Source: Rhizobium sp. SL86
GTDB lineage: Bacteria > Pseudomonadota > Alphaproteobacteria > Rhizobiales > Rhizobiaceae
Length of the DNA stretch: 64,000 nt
Reading direction: 5' to 3'
Assembly (NCBI RefSeq): GCF_026672545.1
Contig: NZ_JAPPRJ010000006.1
Coordinates: forward strand, 62,001 to 126,000
Under the pieces are notes generated by a model. It searched no databases, was not told the DNA's origin, and worked only from the letters and a program-made list of their open reading frames with translations. The position numbers and the translations under genes are program-made. Shown in pieces: positions 54,801-62,846 of the stretch. The first letter of the stretch is position 1. Each line of letters begins with the position of its first letter.

Positions 54801-56194
54801 CACCATCATCAGTGGCGGGACGATCGTCACTCCTGCCGATCGCTACAAGGCCGACATCGGCATCAAGGAAGGGCGGATCACGACGATTGCCGCGGAATTG
54901 AGTGGTGCCGGAACGGTGATCGATGCGGCAGGCCTGCTGGTCCTGCCTGGCGGGATAGACAGCCATGTGCATCTGTCGCAGCCTTCGTCCGATGCCTCTG
55001 TCATGGCCGACGATTTTGAAAGCGGAACCCGCGCGGCCGCCGCCGGCGGCACGACATCCGTTCTTCCCTTCGCGTTGCAGAAGAAGGGGCAGTCGCTACG
55101 TGAGGCGGTGGCCGCCTATCATGCCGAAGCCGAGGGCAAATGCCATGTCGATGTGAGCTTTCACCTTATCATCTCGGATCCGACGCCTCAGGTTCTGGGG
55201 CAGGAACTGCCTGCCCTGATCGAGGCCGGGTATCGTTCGTTCAAGGTCTTCATGACCTATAACGATCTGGTGCTGAACGATCGGCAACTGCTGGAGGTCT
55301 TTGCCGTTGCAGGCATGCATGGCGCAACCGTCATGGTTCACGCCGAAGGATATGATGCCATCCGCTTCCTGTCGGAAAAGCTCGAACGGGAAGGCCATGT
55401 CGCGCCCTATTATCACGCAATCTCTCGGCCGGAGATCGTTGAGCGGGAGGCAACACACCGGGCAATCAGTCATGCTGAGATCACCGGCATCCCGATCGTC
55501 ATCGTGCATGTGTCGGGCCGCGAAGCTCTAGAGCAGATCCGATGGGCGCGCGCACGCGGTTTGAAGGTGACGGCGGAAACCTGCCCGCAATACATCACGC
55601 TGACGGCGGAGGATCTGCACGATCTCAACATGGATTTTGACGGCGCAAAATATGTGTGCTCGACGCCGCCACGCGATGCTGCCAGCCAAGCCGCTATATG
55701 GCAGGGCCTGACAGATGGTACGCTGGAATTGTTCTCATCCGACCACTGCCCGTTCTTCTTTCAGGATGCGCAAGGTCGCGGCAAGGACACGCCCAAGGCT
55801 CGAACCTCCTTCCGCTGGGTTCCGAACGGCATTCCAGGCGTCGAGACGCGCCTGCCGATCCTGTTCTCAGAAGGCGTCAGCAAGGGGCGCATTAGCCTTG
55901 AGACCTTTGTTGCCCTGACCGCGACCAATCATGCAAAAACCTATGGCCTCTACCCCCGCAAGGGAACGATTGCCATCGGCAGCGATGCCGATTTGGTTCT
56001 GTGGGACGCCAGACACCAGGAAACCATCCGACAGGCGAACCTGCATCATGGAAGCGAACACACCTTGGGAAGGTTTCAAGGTTACCGGCTGGCCGGTTGC
56101 GACGATCCTGCGGGGCGAGTTGATCATGAAAGACGGCCATATATTAAATCGCCCCGGCGACGGTCGTTATCTCAGCCGAACGGTGGAGGTGTAA
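54787..56194 (+). pseudogene. D-hydantoinase/dihydropyrimidinase, frameshifted near the C-terminus
   Basis: ATG at 54787 (GTG at 54784 possible) after AGAGAGGA. The amidohydrolase metal ligands are complete: DSHVHL, the carbamylated Lys in SFKVFMTY, MVHAE, IVHVSG and SSDHCPFF. The body matches dihydropyrimidinase/hydantoinase to about residue 425. Near 56060-56070 two bases are missing from an ACAC run, after which the correct C-terminus (TPWEGFKVTGWPVATIL ... YLSRTVEV) lies in another frame ending at 56194. The shifted frame adds a foreign tail and ends at 56280. The C-terminal region helps oligomerisation, so activity is doubtful. The enzyme opens hydantoin or dihydropyrimidine rings; no carbamoylase gene is present nearby. 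Confidence 0.88.
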
Positions 56195-56235
56195 GGGGGC
56201 GGTTATCGGACTTGCGTAGGTGCTGGCCTTGCGTC

Positions 56236-56620
56236 GAACATAATGTGCTCCCGCCGCGTCAATCACCGATGCTGCCTTGACCTTCGTTTCGGGCGCGCAG
56301 GAGTTTCCGTCCAGCCATAGACTGCCCGGTTCGAGATGGGGGGCGCATGCGATGGCAGCCGCAAGCGCTTCGTCTGCCGTCACCAGCCAAATCACGAGAC
56401 CGGCACCCGCGAGAGCCGATTTGGCATGATCGCGTGGCTCGACCCCGGCTTCCTCGCACCGAGCGTGGATGAGGTAACGCCTTTCGGGGTTTCCCAGTCC
56501 GCGATCATAGGTGCGAAGGCCGGACCGGCCGTTGTGGCGCCAGCTCCCCGCGATGACATGTGCGGCCTCGCCAAATCCGATCATGGCGATGTCTGGAAAG
56601 GCCGTCGAGTACTCCATCAT
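56236..56620 (-). pseudogene. NAD(P)-binding dehydrogenase, N-terminal fragment (6-phosphogluconate dehydrogenase-like)
   Basis: ATG at 56620. The Rossmann motif IAMIGFGEAAHVIAGSW is followed by AGLVIWLVTADEALAAA and GSLWLDGNSCAPETKVKAA, matching the NAD-binding domain of the 3-hydroxyisobutyrate/6-phosphogluconate dehydrogenase-like family. Similarity ends at AAGAHYV near 56236, next to the hydantoinase end; the C-terminal helical domain is missing. It is convergent with the hydantoin genes and probably belonged to a related pathway before a deletion. Confidence 0.75.
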
Positions 56621-56777
56621 TTCATCCTCCTGGCAGGCAATTCAACTTGGCAAATCCGACGTTCGAATTTCATCCGTTATAGCTCCAGCTTATGGGTTTT
56701 CGCTGCCTTTCGATTTGATCTCGACTGTTGATTGCCATTGAGAACTGGCTCTGACGCACTTTTGCTGACGTCAGATC

Positions 56778-58064
56778 CTACAATGCACCGATCAATCGTG
56801 CCTGCAGCAGATCGAGTTTGGCTCGCCCGTACATTTGGCGTTTGATAAGCTTCAATCGTGTGATCTGACCTTCCGTTTGTCCGTTCGACCATGGTGAGAT
56901 GATTGCGTTTCTCACGGCGTCGAGGTCTTTTTCAACGCCACCGGCAAACGAGCCGATCAGGCTGCCCTTCGCAGTTTCAAGCCAATCATCGAGCTTCCGT
57001 GCGGTCTTGGAGCGGATCATGGATTGGAAGTCACCAATGGCCCTGCGGGCAACTATCAGTTCCGGAACGTTCACTTCGATAGCTGCCACCAGGATCGCTT
57101 CGGATTTTGCGAGGTCGTCGCGTGCGGTTGTCATCAGCCGGGCGATGACCCGTGCCGATGGCGTTCGCGCAAGCCCGCTCTGGTTGGCCTTCTCCGCAAG
57201 ACGCCGCCGCTGTGCCCATTGCGAGACGACCCCGCTCTGGCCCGGAAAGCCCTTCGCTTTCATCTCTCGCCAGAGCGCCAATGCGTTTCTTGCGCCTTCG
57301 TCCCAGCGGCTGTTGAGCCACGGCAGCCAGCTATCCAGTGAACTGGGCCGTGTTCGAAAGACATCGAGGCGCTGGCCCCTCAAAACATCGCGGACAATCT
57401 TCCGGCTATGGCCGGTTTGCCGGACAATCTGTCGAATTGACGCTCCCTTCTTCGACAGCTCTCGGATCGCCTCGTTCGTCTCCTGGCGGCGCAGATACCC
57501 CTCGTACTGCAGTTTCTCAGCGTAGGTTAAAAGCTTGGGATCGACGACATTGCTGCCGACCGCCTGCCTGATCTGGCGCATCGTCTTGCCGACTGCATCG
57601 AGAAACGCCCGGCTGGAGTTTTCCATCAGGTGCCAACGATCAGCGACCTGCTCAGCATCAGGCAAGGCCTTGGCGATGGCCTCACCATAGCCACCGCCTC
57701 GGTCGCGAGCGACGATTGATATCGACGGATGCTCAGCAAGCCATGTCCTAGACGTGTCCAGCGCACGGTCCGGCAACAGGGTGACAGGCCTCCGCCGCTC
57801 CAGATCGCAAACGATCGTTCCGTAGGTCTGGCCGCGCCTGAAGGCAAAATCATCAATTCCTATGACGTTAAGTTCATGGTTTTGATCCTCGATCCGTCGA
57901 CGGACCACCCGGAGCAACGTGTCGTTGCTCACCGGGACCATCAAACGATTGGCGAAGGCCGCAGCAGGTCTGCCGCCGAGCGCCAAGCCAAGGTGGTGGA
58001 CAATTGTCTCTAGCCGCTGGGTCCGCCGACCATAACGAGCCAGCACGCTGTCATCGAACTGTTC
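56778..58064 (-). pseudogene. ISL3-family transposase, C-terminal part
   Basis: Reads FDDSVLARYGRRTQRLETIV onward to the stop at 56778. The DDE_Tnp_ISL3 core is visible: D in LNVIGIDDFAFRRGQTYGT, D in VADRWHLMENSSRAFLD and the C-terminal E in SPWSNGQTEGQITRLKLIK. The insertion of IS256 at 58065 separates it from its N-terminal zinc-ribbon part at 59486-59763. The joined reading would be RRIFCEQFDDSVLARYGRR, in frame. Confidence 0.9.
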
Positions 58065-59485
58065 GATAGCGTCCGTCAATCTGGTGTAAATTCGGGCGCT
58101 GGACCGGGCCGTCATGATCAGGCGGCTTTTGGTGTCATCTGAAGGGGCTTTTCCTCCTCAATTCTTGGTGTGTTGAGCTCTGCCATGCCCTCGATCTGCA
58201 TGTAGCGGTGCTGAAGCTGCCATTCGTCGTTGGCTTCGAGGAGCACGGCTCCGATGAGCCGGACAATGCTGTCCTCGTTGGGAAAGATGCCGACGACATC
58301 AGCGCGGCGCTTCACTTCCTTGTTCAAGCGCTCCAGAGGGTTCGTGCTGTGGAGCTTGGTGCGATGCTGGGACGGGAACGCCATGTAGGCAAGTACGTCA
58401 GTCTCTGCATCGTCCATGAAGGCTCCGAGCTTCGGCCATCTGGCGCGGAGCTGGTCAGCGACATGCCGCCAGGTCTGAACGGCTCCGTCATGGTCAGGCT
58501 GGATGAAGGCTTGGCGGATCGCGGCGGCCACCATGGTGTGCTGTCCCTTGGGCACATAGGCGAGTGCATTGCGCATGGCGTGAACCCGGCATCTCTGCCA
58601 CGTCGCGCCGAGCACACGGGTGATGGCGGCCTTCAATCCCTCATGAGCATCGGAGATGACGAGCTTGACGCCCGTCAGCCCTCGGCGCACCAGATCACGC
58701 AGGAAGCTCGTCCAGAACGGTTCGGCTTCGGAAGGGCCGATATGCAGGCCGACGATTTCCCGCTTGCCGTCCGTGTCGACAGCCACCGCGATTATTGCCG
58801 CGACAGAGACGATGCGTCCGCCTTCGCGCATCTTCAGATAGGTCGCATCTAGCCAGAGATACGGCCAGGCGCCGGAAAGTGGGCGTCTGAGGAAGGCGTT
58901 CACACGCTCATCGATATCCTTGCACAGCTTGGAAACGGAGGATTTGGAGATACCGGTCATCCCCATGGCCTGCACCAGCTCATCGACCTTGCGGGTCGAT
59001 ACACCATTGATCCAGGCTTCTTGAATGACGGCCACCAGCGCCTTCTCCACCGTCTTCCTCGGCTCCAGAAAGCCGGGAAAATAGCTGCCGGAGCGCATCT
59101 TCGGGATCTTCAGGTTCAAGGTGCCGAGCCGCGTGTCGAGCGTCCGGTCGCGATAGCCGTTGCGCCAGGTCTGGCGGCTTTCGCCACGCTCGTAGCGTCC
59201 GGCTCCGATCAGGCCGTCCACATCGGCCTCCATGATCATTTGCAGCACGCTTTCGGCAATCAATCGAAGAAAATCCGGATCGCCGCTCTTCGCGGCAAGC
59301 TCGGCAAGAGGTAATCTGTCGTCGGTCATCGGGTCTTCCTTTCGGTCAGGTTGAAGTCTCGCAACTCCACCTTCTCCGACGGGCCCGGTGCCCACCTGAC
59401 GTCTCGCGGAAAACCAAAGCGAAATCTCCACCGCTTTCTCCACGAAAATCGCCCCCGAAATTACACCAGCTGCGCGGACGTTATC
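58065..59485 (-). mobile_element. Complete IS256-family element with an 8-bp target duplication
   Basis: Imperfect inverted ends start GATAGCGTCCGTC (58065) and, on the other strand, GATAACGTCCGCG (59485), and continue inward with GGTGTAAATTCGGG / GGTGTAATTTCGGG. The direct repeat AACTGTTC flanks it at 58057-58064 and 59486-59493. The transposase is intact, so this is probably a recent, competent insertion. Confidence 0.92.
58118..59329 (-). CDS. IS256-family transposase
   Basis: 403 residues from the ATG at 59329 (MTDDRLPLAELAAKSGD); the frame is open further upstream but that part is the IS end. Mutator-type DDE motifs are complete: D in PYLWLDATYLKMREGG, D in VKLVISDAHEGLKAAI with the C-x2-H segment RCRVHAMRN and E in STNPLERLNKEVKRR. 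Typical length for the family. It moves the 58065-59485 element by a copy-out circle route known for IS256. Confidence 0.95.
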   Translation of the reverse strand: MTDDRLPLAELAAKSGDPDFLRLIAESVLQMIMEADVDGLIGAGRYERGESRQTWRNGYRDRTLDTRLGTLNLKIPKMRSGSYFPGFLEPRKTVEKALVAVIQEAWINGVSTRKVDELVQAMGMTGISKSSVSKLCKDIDERVNAFLRRPLSGAWPYLWLDATYLKMREGGRIVSVAAIIAVAVDTDGKREIVGLHIGPSEAEPFWTSFLRDLVRRGLTGVKLVISDAHEGLKAAITRVLGATWQRCRVHAMRNALAYVPKGQHTMVAAAIRQAFIQPDHDGAVQTWRHVADQLRARWPKLGAFMDDAETDVLAYMAFPSQHRTKLHSTNPLERLNKEVKRRADVVGIFPNEDSIVRLIGAVLLEANDEWQLQHRYMQIEGMAELNTPRIEEEKPLQMTPKAA

Positions 59486-59763
59486 AACTGTTCGCAGAAG
59501 ATGCGCCGTCCGCACAGGACAGCATCGCACCATAATCGACGCGCCACGATCGTCAACTCTACTCGCCGACCGCCAAGAGGCAGATCAGCGGGGCGCCGCA
59601 TATATCTGCTTTGAACCCTCCGGCTTGGCCGCCCGCAGCCTGGACAAGTTGATGAGGGATAGCGTGATCGAAGCCAAACTTGGACGCGATCCCCGACAAC
59701 CTTCACTTCATCTGCTACAAACCCGGGCGGCGTGAGACCGGTGCGCTGAAATCGATGCTGCAT
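59486..59763 (-). pseudogene. ISL3-family transposase, N-terminal zinc-ribbon part
   Basis: ATG at 59763 (MQHRFQRTGLTPPGF). It contains the zinc-binding CPGCGRPSRRVQSRYMRRPA and the C-x-C pair LWCDAVLCGRRIFCEQ typical of ISL3 N-termini. It is cut at 59486 by the IS256 element; beyond that point the reading runs into the IS end. Confidence 0.88.
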
Positions 59764-59866
59764 TGCTGATCCTCCGGTGATTCAGCAAAAGCATGGTCGG
59801 CAACAGCAGCAAATGTGAGTCAGAGCCAATTATCGGTGGAAACGCTGGGTCAGTTCTCAGTGGCAA

Positions 59867-60802
59867 TCAACACACCTGCCGGTCTTCGAGAAAAGCGGAG
59901 GCGGCATCGTTGAGGATATAGTCCTGATAGCTGCCGCGCAGCAGGGCCAGGAAGTTCAGTCGCGACTTCGAAGACGTCGTGCGAAAGGCGGTGAAATGCT
60001 CGCCGCCAATATGCGTCGTATGAAAATTGCGGTTGGCGTGACGGGCACCGGTGTCGTCGACCGTCACAAAGGGCGCCGAGACGAGGCCGGCGTGGAGGAC
60101 GGCAGCATCCTCGGCGTGGAAACCGTCCAGCCTCTCTGTCAGGAACCGCACCACCTGGCGTTTGGAGATCTCGACACCAACGTCGTTGAGCAACGTCGTC
60201 ATTCGCTGCGTGGTGACCTGGCCATGCGCATGCAGCATCAGACAAAACCGCCGCAGATTGGGCCCAAAGCCACCTCGTATCCCCGCAGGCAACGGCGCGA
60301 TGATGGTGTCTCCCTCCGGCGTCACCCAGCATTCCCGACGATAACGAACCACCTCGACCCTGAGCACCAGATCCCGGACGAAGCAGTCCTTGTAGCCCTT
60401 GAAGCGCGATCCAACCGGCACGCTGAAAGGCAGCACCTCTTCACGCGTCACCCGCTTCGTGTCGTTCTTCGGCCCTCGCGGCCGGGGTGCCGGATCCTTG
60501 CCGGTGGGCGGCTTGTCACCCGTTGCCTTTTCCATACCCGAGGGTCTGAAGGGCGGGCGCGGCGGCAGGTTTTTCAGCCGCGCAATCTCGTCGCACAGAA
60601 GCTGGTTGTCGACCTTCAGCCGGGTGTTCTCGAGCCTGAGCTGATCGTTCTCATCCCGCAGCCTTTGGTTTTCAGCTTCGAGCTTCTCAATCCGGGCGTC
60701 TGCCTGATCAGCCCGCTCCACCAGACCGGTCACGAGCTCTCGCAGCGCTTTCAGCGAAAGCGTGTCGGCATACTCAACCATGGGAAGGTGCCGCTTCGTC
60801 AT
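59867..60802 (-). pseudogene. IS66-like transposase, N-terminal two thirds
   Basis: ATG at 60802. A long N-terminal coiled coil (ARIEKLEAENQRLRDENDQL) is followed by a basic Pro/Lys linker, then VTTQRMTTLLNDVGVEISKR and the catalytic-domain start FVTVDDTGARHANRNFHTTH. The frame ends at LEDRQVC in a stop created by the IS21-like terminus. The usual C-terminus (…KTCQKLGLSFWHYLGDRLG) is missing here but a matching tail occurs at 61355-61486. Assignment to the IS66 group is by general pattern. Confidence 0.75.
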
Positions 60803-61001
60803 GAAAGAAGAATCTCATGATTTGCAGAAAACAGGAATCCCTGATGCCACCGGATTTGCTCCAGGTACCTGCTGCGGGGTAAGCGGGGCTGATTGGGTGG
60901 CAGTGCCCGAAAGCAAGCCGATCCATCGGCAGCTGGTTGTCTGCCGAAGTGGCGATTGGCATGGTGTTGTTGACGATCAACAGGACAGTGGGCCGGAGCA
61001 A
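60803..61001. other. Short gap between IS66-like gene and a small divergent gene
   Basis: 199 bp with no convincing gene; presumably the promoter region of the small gene at 61002 and the start of the IS66-like transposase. Confidence 0.4.
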
Positions 61002-61349
61002 ATGCGGCAAATCGATATCGACAGCCTTGACGAGGCAACCCTCACCGAACTCAAAGCGCGCATCGTCGAGCGTCTGCAGTATTCGCATCACCAGCGAACC
61101 ACCGCAGCCCTTCAAGAAATCAGGGTCGGAAGCGGCGTTGAGTTTGAAGGCCCTGGCGGAGTTCTGGTTCGTGGTGTCGTCATCTGCCGCAACAAGAATA
61201 CGGTGACGGTGCATGCCGATGATAACCGTCAATGGAATGTATCGCCGACCCTGCTGAAACCCACCGGCGTCCACGTGCTCGACACCGCGGCTCAGATCCA
61301 GTCCGACGACGGCAAGGTCGTGTCCTTCCCAAAGCCAGAGCGTCGGTGA
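61002..61349 (+). CDS. Small conserved protein of unknown function, associated with the IS66-like element
   Basis: 115 residues from the ATG at 61002 (MRQIDIDSLDEATLTEL); upstream in-frame codons are probably not translated. The N-terminal helix (LTELKARIVERLQYSHHQR) is followed by a small beta-rich segment (RVGSGVEFEGPGGVLVRGVV, KNTVTVHADDNRQWNVSPTL) that resembles an SH3/KOW-like barrel, and a charged tail. I do not know its function. It sits between two pieces of IS66-like transposase and is probably an accessory gene of that element. Confidence 0.65.
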   Translation: MRQIDIDSLDEATLTELKARIVERLQYSHHQRTTAALQEIRVGSGVEFEGPGGVLVRGVVICRNKNTVTVHADDNRQWNVSPTLLKPTGVHVLDTAAQIQSDDGKVVSFPKPERR

Positions 61350-61354
61350 TGCGC

Positions 61355-61486
61355 TCAGGACCTGGCAGCGATCATGGTGGCAAGTGGAGGAATGGCTGGG
61401 TGCGATGTGCCGATCCCCAGCCGATCGCCGAGATAGTGCCAGAACGACAGGCCGAGCTTCTGGCAGGTCTTCGAAAGGCCCTGCAT
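61355..61486 (-). pseudogene. IS66-like transposase, C-terminal tail
   Basis: Reads MQGLSKTCQKLGLSFWHYLG, continues DRLGIGTSHPAIPPLATMI and stops at 61355. KTCxKLGxSFWxYLG followed by a proline-rich end is the usual IS66 transposase tail. Only the last 43 codons remain. It probably belongs to the same kind of transposase as 59867-60802 but on the far side of the small gene. Confidence 0.7.
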
Positions 61487-61559
61487 GCTGTCACATGCCG
61501 CCAACAATCCCCTCGTTGCGACAGCTCATAGCCGTAACAGAAGCCAAAACCGCATGAAC

Positions 61560-62725
61560 TGATACGGCGTCTTTCTGATGCCGACTCTTTTGGCTTCCCA
61601 AAGCGCGATGAATCTGAATCTCTGGTGCAAACCGGAGGTTTCGGATGCGAACAGGAATTTCATTGCGGCCAGATTTTGATGCTGAAGGTCTTCGACGTCT
61701 GGCGCGTCAGAGCAAGCATGCGGGTCAGGCGCGCCGTCTTTTGGCACTCGCCGCGATCTATGACGGAGGCTCGCGTTCGGATGCGGCGCGGCTAGGCAAT
61801 GTCACGCTCCAGATCGTGCGCGACTGGGTCCTGCGGTTCAACGAACGTGGTCCTGAAGGACTGATCGACGGCAAGGCTCCTGGCCCCAAGTCACTGTTGA
61901 ACGATGTTCAGCGGGCGGCCCTGGCAAAAGCCATTGAACGGGGGCCGACGCCTTATCTTGACGGTGTCGTCCGATGGCGTCTGTGCGATCTGGTCCAATG
62001 GCTGTGGGCGGAGTTCCGTGTCTCGGTGAGCGAACAGACGCTCAGCCGGGAGGTGCGCGCCATGGGTTACCGCAAGCTCGCTGCCCGCCCGAAGCATCAT
62101 GCGCAGGACCCTCAAGCCATTGAGGAATTTAAAAAAACTTTCCCGCCGAAGTGGCAGAAATCGCCGGCGGGGCCGCTCAAGGAAAACGCATAGAGATTTG
62201 GTATCAAGATGAAGCCCGGATCGGTCAGAAGAACAAGATTACCCGTCGTTGGGCAAAGCGAGGCTCAAGGCCATCCGCTCCACACGACCAGCGAACCTGC
62301 TCGGCCTACATCTTCGGTGCCATCTGCCCCAAGCAGGCCAAAGCGGCGGCGTTGGTCATGCCATGGTGCGACACCTACGCGATGACGCAGCACCTGGCAG
62401 AAATCTCCCGACACGTGGCCGATGACGCGCATGCCATCCTCATCATGGACCAGGCGGGATAGCACATGTCGAACCACCTTGTCGTGCCCACCAACATCTC
62501 GATCTTGCCACTGCCGCCGAAGTCGCCGGAGCTCAACCCGGTTGAGAACCTCTGGCTATTCATGCGCGAGAACTGGCTCTCCAACCGCGTCTTCAAATCC
62601 TACGACGATATTGTCGCTCACTGCTGCGATGCTTGGCGAAAGCTCGAAAGCCAGCCTTGGCGCATCATGTCCATAGGGCGAAGAGAATGGGCAAATGGGT
62701 TCTAGTCAGTGAGGATGCGTATGAT
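61560..62725 (+). mobile_element. IS630-family element (about 1.17 kb), inactive
   Basis: The ends are imperfect: GATACGGCGTCTTTC near 61560 and ...GAGGATGCGTATGATA near 62725 (compare the related end at 52557). The transposase gene has a frame break at an A7 run and a nonsense codon. The ends are approximate. Confidence 0.7.
61645..62705 (+). pseudogene. IS630-family transposase with a frame break at A7 and a nonsense codon
   Basis: The first part (from 61645) has the HTH_29/33 region (ARQSKHAGQARRLLALAAIY, WVLRFNERGPEGLIDGKAPG). At the run of seven A (62131-62137) the homologous frame shifts by -1 to NFPAEVAEIAGGAAQGKRIE and continues with the DDE core: D in EIWYQDEARIGQKNK and HAILIMDQAG. 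A TAG at 62460-62462 replaces the expected Trp, after which HMSNHLVVPTNISILPLPPK leads to SIGRREWANGF at 62705. The A7 run could be a programmed slippage site, which is known in this family, but the nonsense codon makes the copy inactive. Confidence 0.88.
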
Positions 62726-62846
62726 ACATTGGCAACACGATCAGGCCGCACAAAACCAACGCCTTCCGAGTTGTTGACAGCGGACGAATTAAATATTCGT
62801 CAAATAAATAATGCTAAATCTAGTTCCGCAAACTAGGAAGCTTCAG
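62706..62846. other. Upstream region of the chemoreceptor-like gene
   Basis: 141 bp, AT-rich at 62785-62830, likely to contain the promoter. AGGAAG at about 62835 is a plausible ribosome site for the ATG at 62847. Confidence 0.45.

Larger units (their letters stand above)
56747..59827 (-). mobile_element. ISL3-family element interrupted by an IS256-family element
   Basis: The ends begin GGCTCTGACGCAC at 56747 and end in the matching GTGAGTCAGAGCC at 59827. Without the 1421-bp IS256 insertion and one target copy it would be about 1.65 kb with one uninterrupted transposase. Confidence 0.85.
56726..59872. mobile_element. Pair of IS21-like termini enclosing the ISL3 element
   Basis: TGTTGATTGCCATTGAGAAC starts at 56726 and the near-complement ...TTCTCAGTGGCAATCAACA ends at 59872; one base differs over the first 20. 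These look like the multiple-end repeats of IS21 elements. Only 21 bp on the left and about 45 bp on the right lie outside the ISL3 element, and no istA/istB is between them. They appear to be the last traces of an IS21-type element. Confidence 0.5.
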
